From the NCBI GenBank assembly GCA_964036195.1, contig OZ038459.1, positions 25,107,206 through 25,171,205 on the forward strand: DNA of 64,000 nt. Reading direction: 5' to 3'. The notes below the pieces were generated by a model that was given only the letters and a program-made list of their open reading frames with translations, ran no database searches and was not told the origin of the DNA. Positions 21,209 to 34,700 of the stretch are shown here, piece by piece (the first letter of the stretch is position 1; each line of letters starts with the position of its first letter). The DNA comes from Sphaerolaimus hirsutus. Its lineage: Eukaryota; Nematoda; Chromadorea; Monhysterida; Sphaerolaimidae. A program made the position numbers and the translations under genes.

Positions 21209-21892
21209 AAGGGTGTGCTTCTAAAAGTACCGATCTACAAATTTTTCAAATTTGAGTTAGGACCATTTTTGGGGTCCCCATAAAAATGCGCTTCAAAAAT
21301 ATATATAATATGTGGGGGGTGCAAAATTCAATTTTGAGATATGGGGGGTCGAAAAAAGCAAAAAAATCACAAAATACAGTTTTTGAAATTTTAAAAGTAC
21401 CGATCTACAAGCTTTCTCAGCTTTTGTGTCTTTAAAAGTACCGATCTAGGTACACACTTTTTTCAAAATTGTTCTTTTAAATGTACCGATCTGCACATTA
21501 TTTTTTGTGCTTCTAAAAGTACCCATGTCAGATCGGCGTCCGGTTGCGCAAAAACTCATTTTGTGCTTTTTTATTATGGGTAAAAGTACCAATCTACAGC
21601 TTTCTGATTTTGTGCTTTAAAAAATACCGATCTACACGCTATTACCAATTTGTTCCTTAAAAATGTACTGTACTACAAAAATACAATTCCCTAAATTTTA
21701 TATAGCTAGTGTTATGTGTATAATCAATGATTATACCCATGCATGTGGATACCCAACAATATGGCCGAAATACCCATACCCAAAATTCCCATACCCAATA
21801 CCCATGTATGGGTATTGCATGCTCCAAACTTTCAATCGCGATTATCTCAACATCGATTTTTTGTACATCGGTACTTTTAGAAGCACACCCTT
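21209..21892. mobile_element. AAGGGTG element with AAAAGTACCGATCTAC motifs, copy 2
   Basis: Same termini, flanked by CATATG at 21203-21208 and 21893-21898. The interior is nearly identical to copy 1. Confidence 0.9.
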
Positions 21893-22017
21893 CATATGCA
21901 CAATACTCAAATTGGGACGAAGTAGTACTCCAACTAGTATTTATGCACAAGTGAGCAACATTCAAGCAAATATCACCAATGTGAAACATTATTCACAAAG
22001 TATACAGTATACACATC

Positions 22018-22837
22018 TAGGGTTCAAACGATATATCGTATCAAATATCGGATATCGACCATTTTTTAATATCGAATATCGATATCGAAAATTTTGAAAA
22101 AATATCGAATATCGAATATCGATATCGAAAATTTTGAAAAAATATCGAATATCGATATCGAATATCGACCATTTTTTCGATATATCGAACCTGTATTGTG
22201 TCCCCAAATTTACTTTTCATTTTCATTTTGAGATGTTTATGGTTGATCTGATGTGCTTATAGTATTGTATTTGATGAGTAAAAGTACAGTATTTATAATG
22301 TCATTGTTGTTGGAGTGCTAAATTTGAAGCCAGAAAATGCTGATATACTTTTTTTGCAACATGCCCTTAAGCAATTAGGTTAGGATGAACTGTAATATCT
22401 GCCAATTGTTATTTGTCTGATACACTTTGATTCATCATGTTTTTCTTCTATTTTCTACCATTGAGTGATGTAAAGCTTGTTAAAATCACTTGCACCATTC
22501 AAATTTCAGTAAAGAGATGATTAAACATGTGTGCAACCACATGGAAATACAATATGCCACTTGAAATATGCCTTGCTATACCAAAAGCATATTGCAATAT
22601 CGAATATCGAAAATATCGAAATATCGAATATCAAATATCGACCATTTTTCAATATCGAATATCGAATATCGATATCGAGGTTCCATATCGTATCGATATC
22701 GAATATCGAGTTTCAGAAAAAATATCGAATATCGAATATCGATATCGAAAATTTTGAAAAAATATCGAATATCGATATCGAAAATTTTGAAAAAATATCG
22801 AATATCGATATCGAAAAGTCATATCGTTTGAACCCTA
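22018..22837. mobile_element. TAGGGTTCAAAC hAT-like element with TATCGA arrays, TSD TACACATC
   Basis: Perfect duplications TACACATC at 22010-22017 and 22838-22845. The arms are TATCGAATATCGA arrays (22030-22190 and 22592-22825) around about 400 bp of unrelated sequence. Confidence 0.92.
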
Positions 22838-23173
22838 TACACATCTTTTTAACAATTTCTAAATACACTCTTTTTAGACTTTTTCTAATTATTCTAATCT
22901 TTCTAAAATGCAAAATATATATGTAATTGTCAATTTCATACCCCCTCCTTTCAGAGCTTATATAAATCAAACTGTGACCAACATATATACCTTATTTCCT
23001 TTGCCAAAGTTATTAAAATCCACTTAAAAGTGATCGATGTAAATGTTAATTTTCTCATTTCTTCATATGTTGCAAACATGCGCATTTGATTGATGATGTC
23101 ATTACCTAATGTCTCTAATGGCATTTTTATCCATTTAAATTTAGATTTAGTAGGAGTTGCTTGTGGTTAATGA

Positions 23174-23591
23174 CAAGGACGTACGCAGGGGGGGGGGGGC
23201 GGGGGGGGCCGGACCGGACATAAAAAATTGCCAGAAATGGCACTTTTCTAAAGCGATTTTGTAGGCACATCTAAAAAATTTTGGCGCGCAAGCGCGCAAA
23301 TACCCACCCAATGTTTACTATGTGTTTTTTTAGGTACCTTGCAGCGTTAGAAAAGCACCCAACATGATTCTAGTACGAAATATCGGTATACAAATATACC
23401 TATATAGTAGACGTTGGCGCCAACGCCAGCGCCAATACTGCCACGGCGTTGGCGCCTACAAATGGCGCCAGCGCCATGGCCCCATTCCTATACTTAAGGG
23501 CCAATATTCAGGGGGGGCGCCGCCCCCCCCCCGTTCGCCGGGCTCCGTATACAATCCGCCCCCCCGCTCAAAAATCCTGCGTACGTCCCTG
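23174..23591. mobile_element. CAGGGACGTATCC-family element
   Basis: CAAGGACGTACGCAGG ... CCTGCGTACGTCCCTG. The flanks GTTAATGA / GTTATGAT are only similar. The GCGCGC core is at 23283 and GGCGCC text at 23414-23480. Confidence 0.8.
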
Positions 23592-23746
23592 GTTATGATG
23601 ACCAAAGACGATTTACCCGTGTCTTGGGTAGGTAAAAATGCAGACATAAAAATGTCAACTTAAGACGGAAACCGGAAACTACCGGAATCACTCACCATGC
23701 AGGGGAATGGTCTGTGTTTCCAGCTTAATGTCCTCGGAACCCAGAA

Positions 23747-24157
23747 TAAGGTTCAAACGGCACGGCGGTCCCGGTACATGGTTCGGCAAAAAGTCGGGAC
23801 TGGGGCGGTCCCGGTCCCGACACCCCAGTCCCGGTCCCCCGACAAAGCGAAAAAGCCAGTCCCAGTCCCGGTCCCGGTCCCGACGACTCAGTCCCAGTCT
23901 CGGTCCCGGAATTTTATAGCGGTCCCGATGGTAAAAATTGTATGGTAAAAAACGTATTTTTCAATGACCTGGGTTTAAAGAATTATGTTTTTTTAATAAA
24001 ATGTTCTTTTTCAAAGGCTCCCAAATATAGTTACAATGTGTTCAACATATACACGTAAATATGTATGTCCCGGTCCCGACACCCCAGTCCCGGTCCCGGT
24101 CCCGACATTAGAAAATTTCTGGTCCCGGTCCGAAAAACTGGTCCCGTTTGAACCCAA
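23747..24157. mobile_element. TAGGGTTCAAAC-type element with GTCCCG arrays, TSD ACCCAGAA
   Basis: Termini TAAGGTTCAAACGG / CCGTTTGAACCC. Perfect duplications ACCCAGAA at 23739-23746 and 24158-24165. The arms are GGTCCCGGTCCC arrays. Confidence 0.9.
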
Positions 24158-25250
24158 ACCCAGAACCCAGTTAAAGATAATAAATACTCAAACACAGGTT
24201 GGTTTCCAATTGAATATACCGGTGGGCGGAGTTTATTCGAGCGGCGCCAAAATACTGACAAATAGCGCCTTGTCACTGGCGCCATTCGTAGACACCGCGC
24301 CATGAAAAGTCACAGCAATGCGCAAATTTTTTTAATATACTTCATAATGACGTGTGAAAAATATAAAAAATAAAATCTTTTATAAGTTCTTAAATGCCAG
24401 AAATAACGAGAAAAGTTATGTTATATGTGAAGTTTTGTGGTATTTAAGGCAGGCAGGATTTGGAAATTTAAACGTGTGAGACGGGTAAGCTTGAAATTAT
24501 AAACTTTCATGTAACTTTTCTCGTCACTACGTGGGGAATAAACATCATAAATACACATGATTTAAGTGCTGCAAGTTTCAGGAAAAATTTCAGGCAAAAA
24601 AAACACACAAAAAAACATCGATAATGCGCGAAGCCACGACACTAAAATTCCGCTGCCGCATTCTGGGACGTGTGCCAATATTCAGAATTTCTCGATCACG
24701 AGTCACGACAGCTCAATTCCAGAATCTGAAGTTTGAAAACATAAAAAACATCCAAACATTAGCGATCGACGGAGTGTTTCCCGATTTAAAAACAACAACG
24801 TTGACTTGAAGTCATGGACATTTGACAGATGGCAATATTAATTACATGATTAGTCGACATGAAAATGGATATTTTTTGACAGAAAAAAACATTCATAATG
24901 CTATCCCATGGCTCCACAGCTATTCTATAGCTACCACATCACAAAATACTGCCAGTTGTCTGACATACCTTTAAATGTTGACTCATAACCATATTTCTGA
25001 ACTTTTTTAAAAAAGTATTTTTTTAAAACGTGGTCGTGAAAGAACACGTCCCTACCATCATCCATAAAACATGCCACAAAACGAGCGAACCTGCGAAAGC
25101 GTTCTCCCAGGACATATATCCCCTAGCCACGAAAATCCTTTGACAGAAACATCTCGGATTTGGGTTTCATGTTAAGACAACAACCAAATGTCGTGCATTT
25201 TTGAAATCTGAAAAAATGCAGTTACAGTAGAAATATATCACATGGAGCCA

Positions 25251-25430
25251 GGGGGCAGTCCCAAGCCCTGTAAACTGTAAAGTAAAGTGTCAGTTGTAGT
25301 GACAAATGTGAAGTAAAGTGTCAATTATCATGCAAATTTCAGTAATAAAATCTTTTCTTTTTTGTTTTATCGACATTTTACAGGACATTTGACACTTTAA
25401 TTTACGCTTTACAGGGCTTGGGACTGCAAC
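25251..25430. repeat. R1 copy, CAGTCCCAAGCCCTG subtype
   Basis: GGGGGCAGTCCCAAGCCCTG ... CAGGGCTTGGGACTGC. Confidence 0.82.
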
Positions 25431-26717
25431 CAGAACGTTTGCGGAAAAGTAAAATATGGGCAGTGGGTGTATCTGCGCCAGGGACGAAATTCGATTGACC
25501 TGACAAAATGTTTTTTTGTTTAAAATTAGACGCTTTCAAACTTTATATCTGTTGGATTTAAAGAAATGAGACGTCCTACATAACGTGCCAATCAATTCAA
25601 TCTGTTTCCACACGCTGCAGTCAATAAAATATCATATATATAAATAAGAAAACAAGCGAACCAACTCAATCCGGTACATATTTGGCACTGTTCCAAATCC
25701 ATATTAGAAGCTGGATTGCAAGCATCCGGTTCCCTAATCGCATTTGCAGTAGTGGAAAACATTTGATATCTATATCGTAGCAGATTTTGCAAAATACCTG
25801 GAAATTTGGAGCTACAAAACTACTTGGAAATGTGACAAGAACGGACAATATGAAAGCGCAGACTTTTTTTGTAAATCTTTTGTGGGCCAAAAACGAATTA
25901 TACGCCTTCAAACTAGACACAGTGAAACTTACTGCGAAAAATGAATTAATTACGTGGCGGTTCATTTGTACTTTGAGCATAAAACTTCTCAGCGCACTGT
26001 AAAAATAACGTAAATATAGTTACACGTACAATATAGTATCGTAGCGAGGTAAAACATCAGTATTGTGTATAATATCAATCTATTTCGAAATATTTTCAAT
26101 CTCAAATTTTATGAGGAGATTGCGTAATCGGTTTTGTAGCTAGCAATTCTGTGGCTCCGCATGGGTATTTACTGGGTGTTCCATATGGCTTTTATCGATA
26201 AATTGTGTTGTTGTCGTACAATGTTGCCCCCTTGGCATAAATGTTAGCTTTTTATTGAGCTAATTTACTAAATAGCAGTAAATAGTATACATTTCTGGTT
26301 GTGAAACTGTACACATCTGCATCAATTACTAGTAGAAAATGGCTGTGAGACCACTTGAAAAAGTTTGGATTAAAAAAAAACCTCTCTGCATATGTGCGTA
26401 TATATTGTATCAGCTGCCTGTAAATATGCAGTAAGACACACGCATCATTTTGGGATAAAAGATGTATCCACTTGTTGTTGTTGATTCACTGGGACACCAA
26501 CATTGTGTTGCAACATGTCAACTTGTTGCGATGTGACAACAACAAAAATGCCTCAAGCCACCCATGCCATTTGCATTGCACCTTCCATTTGAATTGTAAA
26601 CATTCTCTTTCAAGTGTGTAAATGATTTTGTAAATATATATTATTCAAAGATACTTTTTATTTCTGCAATATTCCTTCTCCAATTCATCCACAGTCTGCT
26701 CACAGAAAAAAGTTAGT

Positions 26718-27185
26718 CTGGGGCCAGTTTTGCAAGTGGAAAAGTTAAGAGTTGAAAGTTAAGAGTTGCGTAAAATGACAAATGGCAAGTTAAGAGTAAA
26801 GTTAAATGCTAAATGATGAGTTAAGAGACAAGAGTAAATTTAAGAGTAAAGTTAAATGACAAATGATTAGTTAAGAGATAAAAGTAAAGTTAAGAGTCAA
26901 GCAAGTGTATCCAAATTTTATTTTTTCGTATCCAGATGTTTTTGTATCCAAATCTTATTTTTCGACATAAGATTTGGATACAAAAGAATAAGATTTGGAT
27001 ATGAAAAATAAGATTAGGATACACTTGCTTGACTCTTAACTTTACTCTTATCCCTTAACTAATCATTTGTCATTTAGCTTTACTCTTGTCTCTTAACTCA
27101 TCATTTATCATTTAACTTTACTCTTAACTTGCCATTTGTCATTTTACTCAACTCTTAACTTTTCCACTTGCGGAACCGGCACCAG
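26718..27185. repeat. R2-type element with GTTAAGAG arrays
   Basis: GGCCAGTTTTGCAAGTGG ... CCACTTGCGGAACCGGCACC, with mirrored AAAGTTAAGAGT arrays and a central hairpin. The end resembles that of MFSD1 intron 2. Confidence 0.8.
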
Positions 27186-28506
27186 GAGTCTTTTGTTACA
27201 CTCAATTTCAATGTTCATATTTTAGTTCATAATTTCCACCTGATTTCCACTGGCTGGGAAAATGATGAATGAGGTTCCTCTCAACAGATGTAAAAAATTC
27301 ATAATGAATGATAAAAAGCCTACCTGATTCTGTCCCAGTAATGTGTGAAATTGTTTACTTTTGATCATTGGAATTAGGTTACTGTGTTGTTTATTGTACA
27401 TCATTTTATTTAGCTAACTTTTTCACTTTACATTTGCATATGGCTGTTATGTATCCAGATGAATTTGGGTACATGAACTTCCTGTGAAGATTTCAGCCCA
27501 TTGGTTAACCATTGGGTTTTAACTCATCAAATTTAGCTTGATGTGTTATCAATTGTCCATGGATAAATACTGCAGTGGATATTAAAACTGGTGGGCTGAT
27601 AAAAATTGCTGTTCACATTTTATTTTTATTTTTTAATTGCAGCTGAGTGGGTAGGCATTCACATATTATTAAAGACTTAAAAGCAAAAATAAATTATAAT
27701 TGGTGGTGATATAGTGACACTAATTCATACAATAAATTCACCTCTTACAAAATCAAACACCCAAAAGAACATGTCATCAATCAGTTTTTTTGCAACACCG
27801 GTTATACAAACAAATCACAGGAATCACAGGTTATACAAACAAATCACCACCAGTGGACAAGTGGCAATAAAAGTGCTAAGTTACAAACAAGTGATGTAAT
27901 AAGTGGTAAGTTACTGGTAAAAATAAGTAAACTTAAAAATGACAAGTAAATACATTTGCCACTGAAAATATCTGTGCCCTTTCAAGTTTACCCTTCACTT
28001 AAATTACCAGTACAAGTTTAACTTTCCACAGTTTACATTGGACACTTTCACTTCAATCCAAAAAGATTTTTCTGTGAGTACATCCACTTCTTTCCACCAT
28101 CATCATTTAAGAAAAACTTTCCATCATAAATGCCATTGGTTTTCTTGCTTTTTCTGTCACCTAATTTATTTTTCGTCGGCAACTGATAATTGATAAATGA
28201 ATCCGGATGTATGGATGGATATGGCGCCAGCGGGAGGCAAGCTGTAGTATCCAAATTTACGATGCAGTTTGGTGAGTCGAGTTGGAACACTGAAATTTGT
28301 TAACATGCTTTAAAATCACTGTTAAAATGGGTCAGTGATGTATGGTGAAGTGTCGTGAAGCGCATTCACACAGCATCAGCGCTTGTATTGTCAGGATGAT
28401 ATTTAGGTCAAGCGTGTGCAAGACCCTTCACTTAAAATCTTGTGAAGACTGTGAAAGTAAATATCTCACAGGCCACGTAACACACATCCACCCATCTTCC
28501 ACACTA

Positions 28507-28752
28507 TAGGCCAGTTACTTTACACCCTGCACGCGTGGTTCCCGCTGGAAGCGTGCCAACTACTTTTCTACCCATGCGATTTGCATAAAAAGTTGAAAAA
28601 AGTCATTTCTGTTATAGCGCTATATGTTCACTTATTCACAACAATTAATTCTTTCATCTGTTATACAAAAATCGCATGCTTTATCATCATTGGCACGCTT
28701 CCAACGTGAGACATAAATGAGTGCGACGGCAGAGTATCATGTCCGCCGAGTA
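28507..28752. repeat. M2 element copy
   Basis: GGCCAGTTACTTTACACCCT ... CCGCCGAGTA, with the left terminal bases changed. Confidence 0.82.
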
Positions 28753-29200
28753 TACCTACTCCCAACCCAAACCTACTTTTTCCAGTGAATGTAAAAACCG
28801 TCACAAAAGTGTCCATCCGCTACCAAACTAACATCTGCAACCGTAGGTGCCACAAGCGACTTGGCAAAATGGCGCCATCCATGCACGATTGAGGATACAT
28901 TCACCAGCCAATGCCCAAGTGCAGCAGTTTATGTGATTGTCGATGTGTGCAATAGCTGTGAGTGTTGAAAGTGGCTTAAAATGATCGTACTTATTTAACG
29001 CGCACTGCAAAAAATAGGTGTGTGGATGCGCAGTGAAGCGTTGTGAAGTGTCTTAACTCTGACACTTCGCGATGCTTCACCGGGCGTGTGAAAGCACACA
29101 CCCATTTTTACTGTGGTTTTGGGGTCAGTTTTTGCCGCACCCTGTGAAGTACCGAATTGACAAATTTTAAATGAACTTTGAATTTTTTCCATCACCTGGC

Positions 29201-30376
29201 CAACGATGGGTAAGTTCTCCAGAAAAAAACACTTTCTGTGTTTTGAGTTTTTCAATAATGAATACCTGTGTTTTGAAGTTTTTTCATCAAGGAAACCTTG
29301 AGTAACTCTGGTTTTATTTCTGTGTTTTTACCCCGGCCAGAGGGTTGTAAATATGGAAATGTAGAGAAATTCATGAACTTTTCAAAAAGTTTCGGGCACG
29401 CGTTGTCACTTGAAGCATGCCCGCGTGGGCCAATGTCAAAGTTTCAAATGCGATTTTCAAAAAACCCAAAAACCTGAAGATAACGGGTTTCGGAATCAAA
29501 CTCCTCACTTATTCTTTGATAAAATTTGGATACCTTATGGACGATTTTTACTATACCGTATATCCTCGAATAAGACCCCCCCTCGAATAACTCCTCCCCC
29601 TTGAATAACTCCCCCCTCAAAAACACTGACGAAAAAATAACTCCCCCCCCCTCGAATAAGACCCCCCCTCGAATAACTCCTCCCCCTTGAATAACTCCCC
29701 CCACAAAAACACTGACGAAAAAATAACTCCCCCCCTCGAATAACTCCCCCCTCTTGAATAATTCCCCCCTCTGGGTGAACAATATGCCATAAAATTTACA
29801 GAAATGATTGATGAAAATACAAAAGAATGTTAACGTATGGCAGCGACAGCAGATACATGACATGTACGCACTGTATAAACACCTCTTTGTTGTTGAACTG
29901 TTAAATACATGGATTACATCAGTTGACAGAATGCATTCATACGATGAATTCAGTCCAAGTTTCTGAGGAAAAAATAACTCCCTCCCTTGAAAAACTCCTC
30001 CCCCTTGAATAAGTCCCCCCTCAAAAACTCTGATGAAAAAATAACTTCCCTGGGGTCTTATTCGAGGATATACGGTATATACATGTATACCTTATGTAAA
30101 CCAACCATTTACATGGTTGGTTTATGCACAAACCTTATATTGTTTAGTCCAACTGAAATCATGTGCCTTCAATGTTCAGTCACTTTGATGAAAAAAACTC
30201 AAAAAAACTTTTCTGTATTTTCTGTGTTTCTGTGTTCTCCAAGTAAAAAACTCATTTGAGTTTTGAGTTTTCAAGATTTGGGAGTGGAATAAAACAGAAA
30301 CACAGAAACTCAATGAGTTTCTGTGTTCAATTTCATTTCCTTTCAATTTCTTTTCAATGTGTTTTTCCCATCGTTG
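29201..30376. mobile_element. CAACGATGG hAT-like element, TSD CACCTGGC
   Basis: Perfect duplications CACCTGGC at 29193-29200 and 30377-30384. Same CTGTGTTTTGAG arms as 16716-17571. It contains an M1 element (29556-30075). Confidence 0.92.
29556..30075. repeat. M1 element, CCGTATATCCTCGAATAA subtype, nested in 29201-30376
   Basis: TA-flanked; arms of AATAACTCCCCCCTCG repeats. Confidence 0.85.
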
Positions 30377-30384
30377 CACCTGGC

Positions 30385-31684
30385 AAGTATAATACTTAAA
30401 TACTTACTCAGTCAGTATACTGACTGGAACTATTTAACGGATGTTTTAAAGATAGGTAGTTTGACTATTGTGTGAAATATCCGATACCAATAAACATTTT
30501 TATCTGCCAATATCAGATTTCACACCGTCGCTTTCCGAATTAGAAAAAATATTTATGTACATAAATAAACTCACGTTTTTTGTTTGAGTTATCCTTGGCA
30601 CTGTTCCAATTACTGGCATATCTTGCATAACACGTTTCCATGAATGATAATGTGATAATAACAAACCTTCGTAGCAACATTTTTACCTATCGTAGTATGT
30701 TAAATATTCAAATATGAAGTTGTTAATAGTGTGACTTTTATTGTAAAATCTTTTTGCAGTGAAATTTCCCAAAGGGCAAAAGGCAAGGGAAAAATTGAAG
30801 ATCACGTTTCACATGAAAAACCACAATGCAAAATGGATATATTTACCTATGATCTTTTAAAGTTCAAAGGATATCTTAGATGCATTGTGAAGAAATATCC
30901 GATGTATTTACCTATTCTGAAATCCTGTGAGGTGTGAATAATCGCATATTTCAGGTGTGAAGTTTGATATAAAAACCCATGTAGGTAGGTATTTTCACGG
31001 GTATTATGTTTGAAGAAAGTTATAAACTAGTCTGTAAACCATGAATTATTTATGATAAATAAGTTCTAAATACGTACATGAAAATTCGTTCAAAGTAACA
31101 GGGTTTAGTGCGGAGCGATTAAATGCCACATCATGAAATGGGTACTTTTTACGGCGAGAACTCGGCCGTAAAGTAAACCCGGCCGTAAGGCATAGTTGTA
31201 CAAACGTAAATATTTACGTTTACTCGAAAAATACGTATACTCGAGTGCTGCGTAAATGCGTTTACGTTTCCTCCCGAAAAAATACCGGTACTCACTTACT
31301 CGCGTACTTTTTGAAAGTACGCGAGTACAGAAAACGTGATTGAGAACATTTTTTGAGTGCATAAAAAGCAAAAAATAACTCATACGAATATAAACGGCTG
31401 AAAAAATAGCGTAAAATCACAGTTGAAATTATAGAATTCGCGATGGGTAGGGATAGCGACGACTCTTGCTTTCACCTAGACTCATTTTTACGTTTTCCTA
31501 GGTACAAAATCGCAAAATTTCTTACTTTTACGCTTTCCCTGAGTATTTACAGATATTTACGTTTACTCACCTTTTAAACAGCGTAAAAGTAGAAAAACGA
31601 CGAAAAACAACTGATTATCTCGCTATTCGATGAATGAAAACGAGCAAAATGTAAATAACAACTAGTGTATCCAAATCTTATTTC
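30385..31684. other. Intergenic upstream of eIF3m
   Basis: Unique AT-rich sequence to about 31140, then GGCCGTAA text and a degenerate CAGAGTTG-type element (about 31190-31640) whose core matches that of 51723-52194. No gene seen. Confidence 0.6.
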
Positions 31685-31729
31685 CACGTGAAAAAAGAAT
31701 TCTTTCGATCATTTGCGGCCCGAGTTAAA
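31685..31729 (+). promoter_or_regulatory. eIF3m: Possible eIF3m core promoter and short 5' UTR
   Basis: TCTTTC at 31701-31706 fits the TCT initiator (YC+1TTTY) typical of translation-machinery genes in animals. It would put transcription start at about 31702 and leave a 28-nt leader. A CACGTG E-box is at 31685-31690. Inference from motif and position only. Confidence 0.3.
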
Positions 31730-31786
31730 ATGGAATCCACGGGCGGTGGGCTGCCGGTTTTCGCGTTTGTCGAGGATTATGACCAG
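31730..31786 (+). CDS. eIF3m: eIF3m exon 1
   Basis: Start ATG at 31730 and 19 codons, MESTGGGLPVFAFVEDYDQ, matching the family N-terminus VPAFIDISEEDQ. Donor CAG|GTACGG, phase 0. Confidence 0.88.
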
Positions 31787-34700
31787 GTACGGAAACTTTC
31801 CCGACATTTTTTGAGAACCCCGATTACTTGTATCCATGCCCGATTCGCGCTCAAAATCTGGAACAACCACCTTTAATCGGGTATCATTTTCGGGAAAATC
31901 GGGTGTAATGGAAGTGAGCGGGCAGAAAAATATATTAAATTTGGGTCGCTATTGCATATTCATCGCAAGTCACTGACATCCAAGCCATATAAATGTTTTG
32001 CGCGAGTACTTGGCAAAGTGCCGAAAGCACAAAATAACACTGGACAAACAAAATTCTCAGGCGGAACAACTTCGTGAGTACATGGACTCTTTGGGGGCGC
32101 CAAATCTAAAAACGCCTTTCGCAAGAGCAACTGGGGAAAGTCAAGTCAATGCGGCAGATCTGATGAAGCTGGTGAGTGTTTTTTTCTTAATTTGGTATGT
32201 TAAGTCGCAAATTTAGGGAAATTTCGAGTAAAAACGTTGTTTTTAACAAAGCGGGACCGTTTTCAAACGTCACTGGTGTGAATGATCAATTTATAAAATT
32301 ATACAAACTTATTTTTATTTTACTTAAATTTCTCAAGTAAAAAAAAATTGATGATATCGGGTAGGTTAACAGTTGAAACACGGCGGTCTTTCTCATAATG
32401 GAAAAACTTGCAGATAAACGGCGGGGCGATTGTGGGAGACAAAGTGGAGCGGCCGGACGACATCGAGATGGTGTTCAACAGCTTGCTGTCCATGCTCACC
32501 GACCTGCCCGACGAAACTGTTCGTTTTTGGTTTTATGTCGTTTTTTTTTGCGCATTTTACTGTTGTGCGTTATCGAAAATTGTGTCGATATCGAAACTCT
32601 GAAGTAATTGAATAATATCTACATTGAATATCTAAGACACTTCTAAAGCGCGGGCTAAAAATGCGGAGGAATAAGGCAAAGGCACATTTTCAATATTTCG
32701 CGAAAAAGTCAGCGATTCCGTTTCTCTTTTCCGACGGTTTAATGGAAAGTTTACATGATATTTTTGTGACGTTTCCGACAACATCTGAAAAGTTCAATAT
32801 CTTGCGCATAAAGTTCCATATTCCCGAGCAAAGGTGGTCAAATATACATCCCACCTAGATGAAAATTTATGTCAAATTGCAGATAAATCGCGCTTATCGC
32901 TCAACGGTTATAGACGTTTGAAATTTGTTTGCCATTGTCGGAGCCCGACAGGCGGCGACAATGGCAAAGTTTTTCAAACGTCTATAATTCTTGAGCGACA
33001 AGCGCGATCAAACTGTAATTTGACATGCATATGCATCCAGGTGGAATGTGTACTTGACCACTTTTTCTCATGAATATGGAACTTTATATGCGACTTATTT
33101 AACTTTTCAGGTGTTGTCGGAGTCGTCACAAAAATATCGTGTAAACGGGGCTTAAAGTGCGCAGTTATCAAACTACACTCATTTCGCCCCATTGTCCCGG
33201 TCGCAGTTCGGTCCGGCGATGGTTCGCTTGTGCGAGGTGCTCAGCGGGCCCCAATTCACTGGCACTGGACATAATTCAAAGGTGCAGTTGACGAGTTTTT
33301 AGTGCTTTTCAGGGGTTTTCAATTGGAGGGGCTGGGAAGCAGCCCCCTATCTCCCCCCGAATTCGGCCAGCTATCTATCTATCCCTGGACAAACGTTTTG
33401 ACTACTATCTCCTGCCTGAGCAACCCCCCCCCCCCGAATAGCTCAGCTATTCTTCATTTATCTGAAAATTTTGAACCCGTAACAAATATGTTTCATCAAA
33501 CACACTTTCAGACATAGGCATGCACGACAGTTGCACATAAAATTCTTTTGATTTTCTCGGGAAGGCACATTTTGGGTGTGCCGTGATGTTCAGATTTATA
33601 AGCTTAGGAACTATGTGTTTATGTATACTCGGCGTACATGATACTCTGCCCTCGCACTGATTTATGTCTCGTGTTGGAAGCGTGCCAATGATCATTAAAT
33701 CATACTCCTTAAATCATTTCCGTAAAAAGATGAAAAAAATTCATCGATGTGTATATGTTAATGAATAACACTATATCAATTTTGCATCTTTTTATGCAAC
33801 TCGCACGCGTTAACCATCGTTGGCACACTTCCAGCGGGAACCACGCGTGCAAGGTGTAAAGTAAGCGGAGTATACAACCTTCTCCGATCGAAGAAACTTG
33901 TACATTGATCCGACATTGTGCTTCCAAACCCTTGTTAGGTCTAGGGTTGGGAATTTCAACATTTTCGGTTCCGGTTCTCGGTTCCAAAAGATTTCGGTTC
34001 GGGTATAGGTTCTCGGTTCCTGAAAATTTTCGGTTCCGGTTCTCGGTTCGGTTCTTGAACTCGGTTCCGGTTCGGTTCTTTCGGTTCTAAAATGATAAAA
34101 ATTTTGGTTCCGGGTAATAAAATAACCGGGTATCGGGTAAAAATCGGCTGAACAACAGAAAAACAATATACCCAAGTTTACATGTGTAAGTACATTGGTT
34201 GTATATTTCATACTACAGGAGCATATCACAGCTTATTATTTCATGGTAGAATGCAGAAATCAGAGTTGTTATAATAATACTGGTATTTAAAAAAGTGTAA
34301 AAGCAAACATACGTTTTCTGTACTCGGGTACTTTCAAAAAGTACACGAGTAAATGAGTACTGGTATTTTTTCTCGAGGAAACGTAAACGTATTTATGTAG
34401 TACGCGAGATAGTACGCGTATTTTTTTGAGTACAAACATAAATAACTTTTGCCAACTACGTTTAAAACAGCCACAAAACCATTGAAAACTACTACCAGTG
34501 ATAATGTGTATACTGCAGCGACATTACACCTTACAATTAAATCTACCATATCCCATCTGAATAAACGAACATACATTAAAAATTTCATTATATTTATCAA
34601 AGCAATTTGATAAATATGATGGAATTTTTTTTATGTTTGTTCTTTTATTCAGGTGGGATATGGTAGATTTCATTGTAAGATTTAATGTCGCTGGAGTATA

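Larger units (their letters stand above)
24166..29192. other. Intergenic, no recognisable gene
   Basis: It holds a GGCGCC fragment (24232-24303), a 110-bp segment (24810-24920) shared with 41850-41955, and R1, R2 and M2 copies. 25440-26700 and 27190-28500 are mostly unique AT-rich sequence. A minus-strand 80-codon open frame at 28048-28290 has no recognisable motif. Confidence 0.6.

Noticed and set aside
22018-22035. GGTTCAAAC resembling a tRNA B-box
   Set aside because: It is the transposon terminus. No A-box or cloverleaf is nearby.
21663-22097. 144-codon plus-strand open frame
   Set aside because: It lies across an AAGGGTG element and TATCGA array, with no family resemblance. A similar frame appears in each copy of the element.
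28048-28290. 80-codon minus-strand frame, FINYQLPTKNKLGDRKSKK...
   Set aside because: Looks somewhat protein-like but has no recognisable family, neighbours or clear splice context.
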